19,482 nucleotides of DNA. It comes from Micrococcales bacterium (GTDB lineage Bacteria > Actinomycetota > Actinomycetes > S36-B12). Numbering within the stretch: the stretch's first letter is position 1; every line of letters begins with the position of its first letter. The notes below the pieces were generated by a model that saw only the letters and a program-made list of their open reading frames with translations, made no database searches and had not been told where the DNA came from. Shown here in pieces: positions 7,844 to 18,184 of this stretch. The stretch spans positions 37,732-57,213 of the forward strand of contig PBWE01000022.1 of the NCBI GenBank assembly GCA_002728915.1, in the 5' to 3' direction. The position numbers and the translations under genes were made by a program.

Positions 7844-10227
7844 CCATCACCAACGAGCCCGGCGCGGAGCTGGACTCCAGGCCCGAACTCGTCAGCGTCA
7901 TCGTCGACGGGGTTGCCGTGTCTGTGCCGGCCGGGACGCTCGTCATCCGTGCCGCGGAAATGCTCGGTATTGAAATTCCCCGCTTCTGTGACCACCCGCT
8001 GCTCGATCCGGTTGCCGCCTGTCGGGCGTGCCTGATCGAGATCGAGGGTGTTCCCAAGCCGCAGCCGGCCTGCGCCCAGGTTGTCTCCGACGGCATGCAG
8101 GTGCGAACGCAGCTCAGTTCCGACGTCGCGCGGGAAGCGCAAGAGGGCGTCATGGAGTTCCTGCTACTCAACCATCCTCTGGATTGCCCCGTGTGCGACA
8201 AGGGCGGTGAGTGTCCGCTGCAGAACCAGGCGATGAGCATTGGTCGACCGGAATCGCGCTTCACCGAAGATAAGAGGACGTTCGACAAGCCGATCAACGT
8301 CAGTGCTCAGGTGCTCCTCGACAGAGAGCGGTGTGTGTCGTGTGCTCGCTGTACGCGTTTCGCCGATCAGATTGCCGGCGACTCCATGCTCGAGCTCTTG
8401 GAGCGCGGAGCACAACAGCAGGTGGGCACCGCCGACGACGAGCCGTTCGATTCGTATTTCTCCGGAAACACAATCCAGATCTGCCCGGTCGGTGCGTTGA
8501 CGAGTGCGACGTATCGCTTCCGTGCGCGTCCTTTCGACCTCGTATCGGTTCCGACGTCGTGCGAGCACTGCGCATCCGGGTGTTCGCTGCGCACGGACTA
8601 CCGCCGATCCACCATCACCCGCCGGTTGGCCTGGGATGACCCGCAGGTCAACGAGGAGTGGAACTGCGACAAAGGCCGCTTCGCCTTCTCGTACATGCAG
8701 CAGGGCCGGATCGAGTGGCCGATGGTCCGCGAAAACGGTGAACTACGCATTGCGTCGTGGCCGGAGGCAATTGACGTAGCCGCGCAGGGCTTGCGGGCGG
8801 CCGGGTCTGAGGCCGCGGTGCTCGTCGGGGGCCGCTCCACCGTGGAGGACGCCTACGCCTACGCCCGATTCGCCCGGGTGGCGCTCGGAACGGACGACAT
8901 CGACTTTCGGGCCCGCGCACATTCGGATGAGGAACGAAATTTCCTTGCCGCCCATGTTGCCGGCAGCCCGATGCGGGTCGAATACGCCGACCTCGAAGCA
9001 GCGCCCGCAGTGCTCCTGGTGGCTTTCGAGCCGGAAGATGAATCTCCGATCGTGTTCTTGCGGCTACGCAAAGCGTCAGCATCCGGTACCCGAGTGTTTT
9101 CGTTGGGCTCGGGTGGCAGTCGGGGTCTGAGCAAGATGAACGGAACGTTGATCCCTGCTATGCCGGGCGATGAAGCCAGCGCGTTGGCCGACCTACCAGC
9201 CGAGATCCGCGAAGCACTCGCGGCACCGGGAGCGGTCATCATGATGGGCGAGCGAGTCGCGAGCGCTCCGGGAGCCTGCGCCGCGGCTGGCGCATTGGCG
9301 CAGGAAACGGGCGCGGCGCTGGCGTGGGTTCCGCGGCGAGCGGGAGAGCGAGGCGCACTGGACGCCGGCGCCCTCGCGGGTCTGCTGCCCGGCGGTCGTC
9401 CGATCGATGATCCACTCGCCCGGCAGCAGTCAGCCGACGCCTGGGGAGTCGATCCGTCATCTCTTCCGCAGCGTGGGCTTAGCGGTGATGCACTCCTCGC
9501 TTCACTGCGTTCGGGTGCCCGCCGTGCGGCCCTCGTGGGTGGCGTCGAAGCCGCGGACTATCCGGACGATCTCATTGCCTCGCTCGGTGGTGTCGACTTC
9601 GTCGTATCGATTGAGAATCATCATTCGGCCGTGACGGAAATCGCCGACGTGGTACTCCCGGTGGCTGTCGTGAGTGAGAAGGCGGGAACGTTCCTCGATT
9701 GGGAAGGGCGTCCGCGCCCCTTCGGTCAGGTATTCCGCGATGCGATGCGTGACTGTGATGCTGCTGTCCTGGCGATGCTGGCCGAACAGTGGCAGATGTC
9801 TGCTCCGAGCAGTGTGTCGGAGCTTCGCGCCGAACTTGGGCGCATGGGTCCGTGGACAGGCCCGCGCGAGTCCTTCGCGCCGGTTGCGACAACACACTCA
9901 CCGGGCACTGGTGTTCGTTTGGCCACGTGGCGTCAACTGCTCGACCTTGGTGTCATGCAGGAGGGCGAACCCCATCTCGCTGCAACGGCGCGGGACACCG
10001 TTGCCCGAATGTCTGGTGCAACGGCCACGCGCTACGGACTGCCAACGTCCGGGCAGGTGAGTATCCACGGACCATCGGGTGCGATCAGTGTCGATCTCGA
10101 AATCGACGATTCCATGATCGATGACGTGGTCTGGTTGCCGATGAACTCCGAGGGCAGCCGCGTGTATCGCGACCTGGGGGTCGGCTACGGCGACGTCGTG
10201 CGAGTGATGAGTGGGGGTCAGTTATGA
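7840..10227 (+). CDS. nuoG: NADH-quinone oxidoreductase subunit G (75-kDa type)
   Basis: Largest peripheral-arm subunit and the wire of Fe-S clusters between NuoF and NuoI. The product is 795 aa. The N-terminal ferredoxin domain has N1b ligands Cys50, Cys61, Cys64 and Cys78. N5 has His112, Cys116, Cys119 and Cys125. N4 has Cys165, Cys168, Cys171 and Cys215. The off-path N7 site is complete: Cys241-x2-Cys244-x3-Cys248-x27-Cys276. From about 290 onward there is a degenerate molybdopterin-oxidoreductase fold, with [16 protein letters not shown] in its C-terminal part. The frame is open 5' of 7840, inside nuoF; the ATG in the ATGA overlap with the nuoF stop is the sensible start. The middle (about 500-600) is Ala/Gly-rich and weakly conserved. 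Confidence 0.97.
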   Translation: MTITNEPGAELDSRPELVSVIVDGVAVSVPAGTLVIRAAEMLGIEIPRFCDHPLLDPVAACRACLIEIEGVPKPQPACAQVVSDGMQVRTQLSSDVAREAQEGVMEFLLLNHPLDCPVCDKGGECPLQNQAMSIGRPESRFTEDKRTFDKPINVSAQVLLDRERCVSCARCTRFADQIAGDSMLELLERGAQQQVGTADDEPFDSYFSGNTIQICPVGALTSATYRFRARPFDLVSVPTSCEHCASGCSLRTDYRRSTITRRLAWDDPQVNEEWNCDKGRFAFSYMQQGRIEWPMVRENGELRIASWPEAIDVAAQGLRAAGSEAAVLVGGRSTVEDAYAYARFARVALGTDDIDFRARAHSDEERNFLAAHVAGSPMRVEYADLEAAPAVLLVAFEPEDESPIVFLRLRKASASGTRVFSLGSGGSRGLSKMNGTLIPAMPGDEASALADLPAEIREALAAPGAVIMMGERVASAPGACAAAGALAQETGAALAWVPRRAGERGALDAGALAGLLPGGRPIDDPLARQQSADAWGVDPSSLPQRGLSGDALLASLRSGARRAALVGGVEAADYPDDLIASLGGVDFVVSIENHHSAVTEIADVVLPVAVVSEKAGTFLDWEGRPRPFGQVFRDAMRDCDAAVLAMLAEQWQMSAPSSVSELRAELGRMGPWTGPRESFAPVATTHSPGTGVRLATWRQLLDLGVMQEGEPHLAATARDTVARMSGATATRYGLPTSGQVSIHGPSGAISVDLEIDDSMIDDVVWLPMNSEGSRVYRDLGVGYGDVVRVMSGGQL

Positions 10228-11567
10228 CCGACGGTCAGTTCGGGCTGTTCGGCACCGACCCGTGGTGGCTGGTGATCGGCAAAGCCGTGGTTATCTTCGG
10301 TCTGCTCGTGCTGTTGACGCTGTTCACGATCTGGTGGGAGCGCAGGGTCGTCTCCCGCATGCAAAACCGGATCGGCCCGAACCGAGTAGGGCCGCAAGGT
10401 CTGCTGCAGTCCCTGATGGATGGCTTCAAGTTGGCATTTAAGGAGGAGGTCATCCCGAAGGCCGCGCACCTCGGGGTGTATTGGATTGCGCCGGTGATCT
10501 CGGCGACCGCTGCTTTCATTGCCTTCGCTGTCATCCCCTTCGGCCCCACCGTCTCAGTCTTCGGCGTAGAAACACCTCTGCAGTTGACCGACTTCCCCGT
10601 CTCGGTTCTTTACGTGCTGGCGATTGCGTCGATCGGTGTCTACGGACTTGTTCTGGCCGGATGGTCGTCGGGGTCCACGTATCCACTCCTCGGAGGCTTG
10701 CGCTCTACGGCACAGGTCATCTCGTACGAAATCGCAATGGGTCTGTCCTTCGTCGCGGTCTTCATCTACGCGGGATCGATGGCTACCTCAGAGATCGTAG
10801 TAGCCCAGCAGCCCATTTGGTTCGCTGTCATCCTGCTCCCGAGTTTCCTTATCTATGTGACATCCATGGTCGGTGAAACCAACCGTGCGCCTTTCGATCT
10901 GCCAGAAGCCGAAGGGGAGTTGGTGGGAGGTTTCCATACGGAGTACTCCTCACTGAAGTTCGCCTTGTTCTTCCTCGCCGAGTACATCAACATGGTGACC
11001 GTTTCCGCGCTGGCGACCACGTTGTTCCTGGGCGGTTACTTGGCTCCGTGGCCGCTGTCCCTATGGGAGGGCGCGAACTCTGGATGGCTGCCGGTCGTGT
11101 GGTGGCTGATCAAGGTGCAGCTATTCATCTTTGTCTTCATTTGGCTGCGGGGAACATTGCCCCGACTGCGTTACGACCAATTCATGAAGTTCGGCTGGAA
11201 AGTGTTGATTCCGGCCGCGTTGGTGTGGGTGGTCATCGTGTCGATCGCGCGTCTGTTCCGCAACGACGTCGCGCTTTCCAACACCGAGTTGTTGTTCATC
11301 GGCGCCGTCATCATCGCGACGCTTCTTGGAGGCTCGTGGCTGTTGAGCGCGCGCGCGAATCGGAAGGAACAGCGTCGACTCGACGCGGAAGCGGAGAACG
11401 CCCGTCGAGTCAACGAGGTTTTGACGGGGGCCGCAACCGGCCACCCGGTGCCCCCCTTACCCGGCCAACGATTCGAGTACACCCCCCGACGAGCCGCGGT
11501 CACGACGGCCGAGGTGTCGTCGTCGCAGGCCATTGATGCCGACGCCGAGGAGGACCCCCATGGCTGA
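10224..11567 (+). CDS. nuoH: NADH-quinone oxidoreductase subunit H
   Basis: Membrane subunit at the junction of the two arms; it forms the entry channel to the quinone chamber and the link to the proton pumps. The product is 447 aa with about eight transmembrane helices. Signatures: [20 protein letters not shown] (51-70), the block at 151-170 ending in [10 protein letters not shown], and [20 protein letters not shown] (218-237). After the last helix (about 355-375) there is a hydrophilic tail of about 70 residues, first Arg/Glu-rich and then Pro- and acid-rich. Such tails are common in actinobacterial NuoH. The ATG overlaps the nuoG stop (ATGA). The 3' end overlaps nuoI by 8 nt. Confidence 0.97.
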   Translation: MTDGQFGLFGTDPWWLVIGKAVVIFGLLVLLTLFTIWWERRVVSRMQNRIGPNRVGPQGLLQSLMDGFKLAFKEEVIPKAAHLGVYWIAPVISATAAFIAFAVIPFGPTVSVFGVETPLQLTDFPVSVLYVLAIASIGVYGLVLAGWSSGSTYPLLGGLRSTAQVISYEIAMGLSFVAVFIYAGSMATSEIVVAQQPIWFAVILLPSFLIYVTSMVGETNRAPFDLPEAEGELVGGFHTEYSSLKFALFFLAEYINMVTVSALATTLFLGGYLAPWPLSLWEGANSGWLPVVWWLIKVQLFIFVFIWLRGTLPRLRYDQFMKFGWKVLIPAALVWVVIVSIARLFRNDVALSNTELLFIGAVIIATLLGGSWLLSARANRKEQRRLDAEAENARRVNEVLTGAATGHPVPPLPGQRFEYTPRRAAVTTAEVSSSQAIDADAEEDPHG

Positions 11568-12093
11568 GATGCCGCAAGCCGTACGCGGGTTCGGGGTAAC
11601 GCTCACAACGATGTTTAAGAAGGTCGTCACCGAGCAGTATCCGGAGGACAAGCAATCGACTAAACCGCGCTTCCACGGTCGACACCAGTTGAACAGGTGG
11701 GCGGACGGTCTTGAGAAGTGCGTCGGATGCGAACTATGCGCCTGGGCCTGCCCGGCCGATGCCATCTACGTAGAGGGCGCCGATAACACCGACGAGGAGC
11801 GATTCTCGCCGGGGGAGCGGTACGGGCGCGTCTACCAAATCAACTACCTGCGCTGCATCTTCTGTGGCCTGTGCATCGAGGCTTGCCCGACGCGCGCCCT
11901 GACGATGACCAATGAGTACGAACTCGCGGACAACGATCGCGCCGATCTCATCTACGAGAAGGATCAACTCCTTGCGCCGCTGCTCCCCGGGATGGTCCCG
12001 CCTCCGCATCCAATGGTTCCGGGCACCTCGGAGCAGGACTACTACGCCAACAAGGTGACTGGCTCCTCACCGGACCAGGGTGAGGCAGTGTGA
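11560..12093 (+). CDS. nuoI: NADH-quinone oxidoreductase subunit I (N6a/N6b ferredoxin)
   Basis: Ferredoxin-like subunit with two [4Fe-4S] clusters that pass electrons from NuoG to NuoB. The product is 177 aa. Two classical motifs are present: Cys54, Cys57, Cys60 and Cys64 ([12 protein letters not shown]) and Cys99, Cys102, Cys105 and Cys109 ([12 protein letters not shown]). The amphipathic N-terminus (about 5-30) lies on the membrane in known structures. I chose the ATG at 11560, with GAGGAGG at 11547-11553 and 6 nt spacing, over an in-frame ATG at 11533. A tail of about 40 residues with PPPHP follows the ferredoxin core. It overlaps nuoH by 8 nt and nuoJ by 4 nt (GTGA). Confidence 0.97.
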   Translation: MAEMPQAVRGFGVTLTTMFKKVVTEQYPEDKQSTKPRFHGRHQLNRWADGLEKCVGCELCAWACPADAIYVEGADNTDEERFSPGERYGRVYQINYLRCIFCGLCIEACPTRALTMTNEYELADNDRADLIYEKDQLLAPLLPGMVPPPHPMVPGTSEQDYYANKVTGSSPDQGEAV

Positions 12094-12884
12094 ACGGCGG
12101 AGCGGTGGGAACCGGGGAAGCGATCGTCTTCTGGGTCAGTGGCACCCTCGCGGTGATCGGTGCGCTCGGCATGGTGATCTCGAGAAAGGCCGTGCACAGC
12201 GCGCTGTTCATCGCCCTCACCATGATCAATCTGGCGATCCTCTACGTTGCGAATTCGGCTCCCTTCTTGGGCATGGTCCAGATCATTGTTTACACCGGTG
12301 CCGTGATGATGCTGTTCCTGTTCGTCCTCATGGTGGTCGGAGTCGACTCCTCTGACTCGCTCATCGAGACCATCAAGGGCCAGCGGGTGGCTGCCTTTCT
12401 CCTCGGAGTCGGCTTCTCCATTCTGCTGATCGCAGGAATCGGCAACGGCTTGATGGAAACGTCCTCGACAGGACTCGACGCAGCCAATGCCGCCCAGGGC
12501 GGAAATGTGGAAGGGCTCGCGGCCCTGATGTTCGGTCCCTACCTGATCGCCTTCGAGGTGACCGCCGCGTTGCTGATCACCGCGGCTATGGGTGCCATGA
12601 TCCTCACGCACCGCGAAAGGTGGATGCCCAAACGAACGCAGCGAGAGCTGTCCCAAGAGCGTTTCGCATCGGGGGCGCACCCGGGGCAACTCCCCCCACC
12701 GGGCGTCTACGCGCGGCACAACGCGGTTGACACACCCGCCCTCCTGCCGGACGGAAGCACGAGCGACATCAGTGTTCCGGAGCCCCTTAGGGTCCGTGAC
12801 GATATCCGGGACGTTGATCCGGCCGAGATCGACGAAGTGCGTCAACTGTCTGCCGATACGTCCGTTGAGGATGACGGCCGATGA
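12090..12884 (+). CDS. nuoJ: NADH-quinone oxidoreductase subunit J
   Basis: Membrane subunit between NuoH/NuoA and NuoK. The product is 264 aa from a GTG start that overlaps the nuoI stop. There are five hydrophobic helices in the first 175 residues or so. The third contains [20 protein letters not shown] (60-79), the region that forms the pi-bulge and redox-linked switch in known structures. From about 177 (HRERWMPKR) the rest is a hydrophilic Pro/Asp-rich tail of nearly 90 residues, predicted cytoplasmic and much longer than in E. coli. The stop overlaps the nuoK ATG by 4 nt. Confidence 0.95.
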   Translation: MNGGAVGTGEAIVFWVSGTLAVIGALGMVISRKAVHSALFIALTMINLAILYVANSAPFLGMVQIIVYTGAVMMLFLFVLMVVGVDSSDSLIETIKGQRVAAFLLGVGFSILLIAGIGNGLMETSSTGLDAANAAQGGNVEGLAALMFGPYLIAFEVTAALLITAAMGAMILTHRERWMPKRTQRELSQERFASGAHPGQLPPPGVYARHNAVDTPALLPDGSTSDISVPEPLRVRDDIRDVDPAEIDEVRQLSADTSVEDDGR

Positions 12885-13180
12885 ATCCGGCCAATTACGT
12901 GCTGCTCTCCGCGTTGCTGTTCAGCATCGGTGCGATCGGGGTGCTCGTTCGTCGCAACGCGATCATCGTCTTCATGTCCGTGGAGCTGATGCTCAATGCG
13001 GCGAATCTTGCCTTCGTTGCGTTCGCTCGCATGAATGGAAATCTCGACGGCCAGGTCGTCGCGTTCTTCGTGATGGTCGTGGCTGCGGCCGAAGTAGTCG
13101 TGGGCTTGGCGATCATCGTGACCATCTTCCGCACCAGACGTTCCGCATCGATCGACGAACCCAATCTTCTGAAGTACTGA
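12881..13180 (+). CDS. nuoK: NADH-quinone oxidoreductase subunit K
   Basis: Small MrpC-like membrane subunit with three helices that takes part in the central proton path. The product is 99 aa. The two conserved membrane glutamates are Glu35 ([11 protein letters not shown]) and Glu71 ([11 protein letters not shown]), matching E. coli Glu36 and Glu72. The ATG overlaps the nuoJ stop. A 23-nt spacer follows before nuoL. Confidence 0.97.
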   Translation: MNPANYVLLSALLFSIGAIGVLVRRNAIIVFMSVELMLNAANLAFVAFARMNGNLDGQVVAFFVMVVAAAEVVVGLAIIVTIFRTRRSASIDEPNLLKY

Positions 13181-13203
13181 CGAAAAACGAATAGGACGCA
13201 TAC

Positions 13204-15099
13204 GTGACCGAGATAGTCCCCGCCGAGGGGATATTCGCGCTGCTGTGGGTGATTATCGCCCTCCCGGCAGCCGGCGCGGCCATCCTGCTGTTCGCTGGTC
13301 GGCGCACCAATTCGTGGGGCCCGATACTCGGCGTGCTCACCGTCGTGGCGTCTGCCGTCATCAGCGTCTTGATGTTGCTCGCCCTGATGGAGCGTCCCGC
13401 CAAAGAGCGCACGGTCGTGCAGAACGTGTATGACTGGGTGTTCGTCGGCTCGTTCCAAGCCTCCTTCGCGCTGCAACTAGATCAGCTGTCGATGGTCTTC
13501 GTCTTGCTGATCACCATCGTCGGCGCGCTGATCCACATCTATTCGCTCGGCTACATGTCCCATGACCGGGATCGACGCAAGTTCTTCGGCTACCTGAATC
13601 TGTTCGTCGCCGCGATGCTGGTGTTGGTGCTCGCCAATAACTACCTGCTGTTGTACGTCGGCTGGGAAGGCGTCGGGCTCGCGAGTTACCTGCTGATCGG
13701 TTTCTGGCAACACAAGCCGAGTGCCGCGGCAGCAGCGAAGAAGGCGTTCGTGATCAACCGAGTAGGAGACGTCGGTCTTTCGCTGGCCATCATGCTCATC
13801 TTCGTCACCTTCGGATCGATCACCTTCCAGGACGTCTTCGGGCAAGCAAGTGACGCGAGTGAGGGAACGCTGACGGCCATCGGCCTGTTGCTGCTCCTCG
13901 CCGCTGCCGGCAAGTCGGCCCAATTCCCCCTGCAGGCCTGGTTGTTGGATGCCATGGAAGGACCCACACCGGTGTCCGCACTCATCCACGCGGCCACCAT
14001 GGTCACCGCCGGTGTCTATTTGATCGCCCGCAGCAACGCTATCTACGACGCTGCAGCGTGGGCCGCGACGGCCGTTGTCGTTGTCGGACTGATCACGATC
14101 TTCATGGGCGCGATCATCGGTTCGGCCAAGGACGACATCAAGAAGTCGCTGGCCGGATCCACGATGAGTCAGATCGGCTACATGGTGTTCGCCGCCGGTC
14201 TCGGCCCCATCGGTTACGTCTACGCGATCTTCCACCTCCTCACCCACGGTGTCTTCAAGGCCGGCCTCTTCCTCGGTGCCGGATCAGTCATGCACGGAAT
14301 GAACGACAACGTGAACATGCGCCGCTACGGAGCGCTCCGGGGAGTCATGGGTGTCACTTTCGTGACGTTCATGGCCGGCTATCTCGCCATCATCGGCATA
14401 CCGCCGTTTGCGGGGTTCTGGTCGAAGGACGAGATCATCCACGCCGCGTTCGAGCGCAACTCGATCATCGGCGCTGCTGCCATCCTCGCTGCCGGCGTCA
14501 CCGGCTTCTACATGACCCGGATGATCGCCATGACGTTCTTCGGCAAGAAGCGTTGGGAAGACGATGCTCACCCGCACGAGTCGCCCTCGGTGATGACCAT
14601 CCCCCTCGTATTGCTGGCACTCGGATCCGTCTTCCTCGGTATGGCCCTGCTGTTCTGGGGAGACATCAAGGATTGGCTCAAGCCGGTCGTGGGTTACGAG
14701 TCGGTCCCCACCCCCTTGCCCACGTCCTTCTACATCGCTGTCACCCTGATCGTGGTCATCATCGGAGCCATCATCGGCTGGGTCATGTACGCCCGAAGGG
14801 ATGTACCCATTGAGGCTCCGACGGGTAACGCTCTCACGCGCGCGGCACGTCAGGACCTCTACGGCGACGCCGTGAACGACGTGCTCGTCGTGCAACCCAC
14901 CTACCGAGCAGCGGAGATGATCACCACCTTCGATAACAAGGCTGTCGACGGCTTCGTCAATTGGACCGGAACCTTCGTCGGTGACCTGGCTCGCCGCTTG
15001 CGGCGAAGCCAGAGCGGTTTCGCACGTTCCTACGCGTTGTCCATGGTGGGGGGCGCCCTCATCGTCGCCATCGCCCTCGTTTTGGTGGTGCTGTCATGA
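13204..15099 (+). CDS. nuoL: NADH-quinone oxidoreductase subunit L (antiporter-like)
   Basis: Distal proton-pumping subunit with an Mrp antiporter-like fold and a C-terminal lateral helix. The product is 631 aa from a GTG start with AGGA 8-9 nt upstream. Key charged residues: Glu155 ([10 protein letters not shown]) in TM5, Lys237 ([14 protein letters not shown]) in TM7, His262 (LIHAATMV), His345 and His348 with Lys352 ([10 protein letters not shown]), and Lys408 (GFWSKDE) in TM12. The long C-terminal part beyond about 500 includes the amphipathic arm and ends in a final hydrophobic helix. It overlaps nuoM by ATGA. Confidence 0.97.
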   Translation: MTEIVPAEGIFALLWVIIALPAAGAAILLFAGRRTNSWGPILGVLTVVASAVISVLMLLALMERPAKERTVVQNVYDWVFVGSFQASFALQLDQLSMVFVLLITIVGALIHIYSLGYMSHDRDRRKFFGYLNLFVAAMLVLVLANNYLLLYVGWEGVGLASYLLIGFWQHKPSAAAAAKKAFVINRVGDVGLSLAIMLIFVTFGSITFQDVFGQASDASEGTLTAIGLLLLLAAAGKSAQFPLQAWLLDAMEGPTPVSALIHAATMVTAGVYLIARSNAIYDAAAWAATAVVVVGLITIFMGAIIGSAKDDIKKSLAGSTMSQIGYMVFAAGLGPIGYVYAIFHLLTHGVFKAGLFLGAGSVMHGMNDNVNMRRYGALRGVMGVTFVTFMAGYLAIIGIPPFAGFWSKDEIIHAAFERNSIIGAAAILAAGVTGFYMTRMIAMTFFGKKRWEDDAHPHESPSVMTIPLVLLALGSVFLGMALLFWGDIKDWLKPVVGYESVPTPLPTSFYIAVTLIVVIIGAIIGWVMYARRDVPIEAPTGNALTRAARQDLYGDAVNDVLVVQPTYRAAEMITTFDNKAVDGFVNWTGTFVGDLARRLRRSQSGFARSYALSMVGGALIVAIALVLVVLS

Positions 15100-16643
15100 G
15101 CGCCTTCCCCTGGTTGACGACGCTCGGCCTGCTGCCCTTGATCGGCAGCATCGTGGTTGCCCTTCTTCCGAAGTCCAAGCCGACGCTGGCCAAGCAGGTC
15201 TCGCTCGTGGTCTCCGGTGCCGTCTTGGCATTGACGATCGCGATGGCCTTGCAGTTCGACGGCGCATCCACGCAGCCCTTCCAATTTGTGGAGTCCTACC
15301 CCTGGATCCCGTCGTTCGGCATCTCGTACTCGGTAGGAGTGGACGGGATAGGACTGGTGCTCATCGCGCTGGCCGCAACGTTGGTTCCCATCGTGATCCT
15401 GGCGGGTTGGCGCGATATCGAAGGCGACCAAGAGTCCGAGGGTTCGGTCAAGGGTTACTTCGCGTTGATCTTGGCCCTCGAAGCATTGATGATCGGTGTC
15501 TTCGCTGCAACAGATGTCTTCTTGTTCTACGTCTTCTTCGAAGTGATGCTCATCCCTGTCTACTTCATGATCGGTCGCTACGGCGGTCCGCAAAGGTCCT
15601 ACGCAGCAATCAAGTTCCTTCTCTACAGCCTGCTCGGCGGCCTGTTCATGTTGGCGTCGTTGATCGGCCTGTATGTGGTCTCCGCTCGTGAATTGGGGAG
15701 TGGAACTTTCGACTTCCTGTCCTTGGTGGGCTTGGAAATGGACCCCAACACGCAGAAGATGCTCTTCCTCGGCTTCTTCTTCGCGTTCGCGATCAAGGCC
15801 CCCCTGTGGCCGTTCCACACCTGGCTTCCGGACGCAGCAGCGCAATCCAAGCCCGGCACGTCGGTGCTACTGATCGGTGTTCTCGACAAGGTGGGAACTT
15901 TCGGGATGATCCGCTACTGCTTGCCGATCTTCCCGGCAGCTAGTGAGTTCTACGCACCGGTCGTCATCGGTATGGCCTTGATCGGCATCTTCTACGGAGC
16001 GTACGTAGCCCTCACCGCCCAGGACATGCGGCGCTTGTTCGCCTACTCCTCTATGTCTCACTTCGGGTTCATCGCGCTTGGCATTTTCGTCTTCACGAGC
16101 TCGGGTCAATCGGGCTCGGTGGTCTACATGGTGGCGCACGGCCTCTCCACCGCCGCCCTGTTCCTGACCGCAGGCTTCTTGATGTCACGGCGCCGCGACT
16201 CAGCTCTCATTGCCGATTACGGCGGTGTCAACAAGGTCGCCCCGGTGCTCGCGGGCTTCTTCCTCGTTGCGGCGCTGTCCTCACTGGCTCTTCCGGGTCT
16301 GGTGTCCTTCGTCGGCGAGTTCCTCGTCTTGCTGGGAGCCTTCGAGCGCTACCTATGGGTCGGCGCGTTGGGCACGCTGGGAATCGTGATCACGGCCGCG
16401 TATGTGCTGCGCTTGTATCAAAAGTCGATGACCGGGCCGGCGAATCCAAGCATCGAAGGCATGACCGACCTCAAGGGGCGGGAAATCACCGCGCTGGTGC
16501 CGATCGCTGCCCTGAGCATCACGCTCGGCCTGTACCCCGCGCCGTTGTTGAACGTGATCAACCCCGCCGTCGATTGGACGATGAACACCATCTCCGCTGT
16601 GGATCCAGAGCCAGTGGTTTCCAGTGACGGGAGCCAACCATGA
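15096..16643 (+). CDS. nuoM: NADH-quinone oxidoreductase subunit M (antiporter-like)
   Basis: Second antiporter-like proton pump. The product is 515 aa with about 14 helices. Glu149 ([11 protein letters not shown]), Lys234 and His241 ([19 protein letters not shown]), Lys265 ([10 protein letters not shown]) and Glu408 (FVGEF) match the functional residues of E. coli NuoM. The segment after WLPDA reads [10 protein letters not shown] rather than the HTEAPTAGSV of proteobacteria, a variant I associate with actinobacterial NuoM. The start and end overlap the neighbours by ATGA. Confidence 0.97.
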   Translation: MSAFPWLTTLGLLPLIGSIVVALLPKSKPTLAKQVSLVVSGAVLALTIAMALQFDGASTQPFQFVESYPWIPSFGISYSVGVDGIGLVLIALAATLVPIVILAGWRDIEGDQESEGSVKGYFALILALEALMIGVFAATDVFLFYVFFEVMLIPVYFMIGRYGGPQRSYAAIKFLLYSLLGGLFMLASLIGLYVVSARELGSGTFDFLSLVGLEMDPNTQKMLFLGFFFAFAIKAPLWPFHTWLPDAAAQSKPGTSVLLIGVLDKVGTFGMIRYCLPIFPAASEFYAPVVIGMALIGIFYGAYVALTAQDMRRLFAYSSMSHFGFIALGIFVFTSSGQSGSVVYMVAHGLSTAALFLTAGFLMSRRRDSALIADYGGVNKVAPVLAGFFLVAALSSLALPGLVSFVGEFLVLLGAFERYLWVGALGTLGIVITAAYVLRLYQKSMTGPANPSIEGMTDLKGREITALVPIAALSITLGLYPAPLLNVINPAVDWTMNTISAVDPEPVVSSDGSQP

Positions 16644-18172
16644 ACTACTCGCCCCCGGCAATCGACTACGTAGCGATCGCTCCGATGATCGTGATCTTCG
16701 GAGCCGCCATCGTGTCGGTTCTGGTAGAGGCATTCACGCCACGGAGCGTGCGCCGATACCTGCAGCTGCTGATCGTGTTCGGTTCACTCATCGCCGCAGC
16801 GGCGTTGATCGTCATCAACGCATCCACCCGGGTGGTGACGGCCGGTCAAGCGATCGTGATCGATGGACCCGCGCTGGTTCTTCAAGGCGCCATCGTGATC
16901 ATCGCGCTCCTCGGGGCTGCACTGATGGCCGAACGCTCGATCGACTCGGTGGGCGATGCGTTTGCCTCTCGCGTCTCCTCGCTGCCAGGATCGGAAGAGG
17001 AGAAGCAGTTCACGCAGCGCGGCTACCTGCAAACCGAGATCTGGCCCCTGACGCTTTTCGCTGTTCTCGGGATGATGCTTTTCGTCACCTCGAATGATCT
17101 TCTCATCATGTTCATCGGCTTGGAGATCATGTCGCTCCCGCTCTACCTGATGACGGGCATGGCGCGCCGACGCCGATTGCTGAGTCAGGAGGCGGCGTTG
17201 AAGTACTTCCTGCTCGGCGCTTTCTCGTCAGCGTTCTTCCTCTACGGCGCCGCGCTGGTGTACGGCTACGCAGGATCCATCACCTTCCCGGAGATCGCTC
17301 AAACCGTCACCAGCAAGCCTGGTGAGTCGTTGGTCTTGATGATCGGGTTGGGCATGGTGCTCATCGGCTTGCTGTTCAAGGTCGGTGCCGTTCCGTTCCA
17401 CCAATGGGTGCCGGACGTCTACCAGGGAGCACCGACTGCCGTAACCGGATTCATGGCGGCGACAGTAAAGATTGCCGCGTTTGGAGCACTGCTGCGGATT
17501 CTCTACGTCGCCTTCGGAGGCGTGCGATGGGATTGGGAACCGATTATCTGGATCATCGCCACCCTCACCATGCTGGTGGGGTCGATCCTCGCGGTCGTCC
17601 AGTCGGACATCAAGCGAATGCTCGCGTACTCATCCGTGGCCCAGGCCGGCTTCATCCTGATCGGTGTCGCCGCCGCATCGGCTGCCGGTATCGCCAGCAC
17701 GATGTTCTACCTCATCGCGTACGGCTTCACGACGATCGGTGCGTTCGCGATTATCACCATGGTCCGTGACGCTGGTGGCGAAGCAACGAACCTCGCAACG
17801 TGGTCGGGCATCGGCCGTAAGTCTCCGGTCGTCGCATCGGCGTTCGCCGTGTTCATGCTCGCCCTCGCGGGCATCCCGCTGACCTCCGGATTCGTCGGCA
17901 AGTTCGGCGTCTTCGCTGCGGCGATAGAAGCGGGCATGGTGTGGTTGGTGATCGTCGGCGTGGTGGCGAGTCTCATCGCCGCGTTCTTCTACGTCCGGGT
18001 GATTGTGGTCATGTTCTTCGCCCAGCCCACTGATCAGACGGCGAGTGTGGTTGTTCCGTCCGCCTTCACCACCGTCGCCCTGGCAGCGGGCGCCGCGGTG
18101 ACGGTGATCCTGGGCGTCGTGCCTCAGCCGGTCCTAGATCTGGTTGCAAATGCCGATGTCTTCATCCGGTAG
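16640..18172 (+). CDS. nuoN: NADH-quinone oxidoreductase subunit N (antiporter-like)
   Basis: Third antiporter-like pump, next to NuoK. The product is 510 aa. Glu162 (LEIMSLPLYL), Lys247 (LLFKVGAVPFHQWVPDVYQG), Lys277 (TVKIAAFG), Lys325 (DIKRMLAYSS) and Lys421 (GFVGKF) are all in place. A polar loop of about 35 residues around 100-135 (SSLPGSEEEKQ) separates TM helices, as in other actinobacterial NuoN. It is the last nuo gene, starts in an ATGA overlap with nuoM and ends in TAG at 18170-18172. No terminator is visible before the next gene, 12 nt away. Confidence 0.97.
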   Translation: MNYSPPAIDYVAIAPMIVIFGAAIVSVLVEAFTPRSVRRYLQLLIVFGSLIAAAALIVINASTRVVTAGQAIVIDGPALVLQGAIVIIALLGAALMAERSIDSVGDAFASRVSSLPGSEEEKQFTQRGYLQTEIWPLTLFAVLGMMLFVTSNDLLIMFIGLEIMSLPLYLMTGMARRRRLLSQEAALKYFLLGAFSSAFFLYGAALVYGYAGSITFPEIAQTVTSKPGESLVLMIGLGMVLIGLLFKVGAVPFHQWVPDVYQGAPTAVTGFMAATVKIAAFGALLRILYVAFGGVRWDWEPIIWIIATLTMLVGSILAVVQSDIKRMLAYSSVAQAGFILIGVAAASAAGIASTMFYLIAYGFTTIGAFAIITMVRDAGGEATNLATWSGIGRKSPVVASAFAVFMLALAGIPLTSGFVGKFGVFAAAIEAGMVWLVIVGVVASLIAAFFYVRVIVVMFFAQPTDQTASVVVPSAFTTVALAAGAAVTVILGVVPQPVLDLVANADVFIR

Positions 18173-18178
18173 TACCGT
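18173..18178 (+). promoter_or_regulatory. Possible -10 element for leaderless transcription of the polyprenyl synthase
   Basis: TACCGT fits the actinobacterial TANNNT -10 pattern and ends 6 nt before the A of the ATG at 18185, the spacing expected if transcription starts at the start codon. No Shine-Dalgarno sequence precedes this ATG, unlike the nuo genes. I see no -35 box at a good distance; TTGCAA at 18144-18149 is 23 nt away. Confidence 0.35.
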
Positions 18179-18184
18179 CTTGGT

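Noticed and set aside
11533..11559. Earlier ATG for nuoI
   Set aside because: The ATG at 11560 has a strong GAGGAGG at ideal spacing, and the added residues are not NuoI-like.
13477..14247. Long minus-strand open frame (256 codons) opposite nuoL
   Set aside because: The translation is rich in His, Asp, Glu and Arg with no domain pattern, as expected for the complement of a membrane-protein gene.
14284..15845. Other long minus-strand frames opposite nuoL and nuoM
   Set aside because: Same composition as other antisense shadows; no start signals or recognisable motifs.
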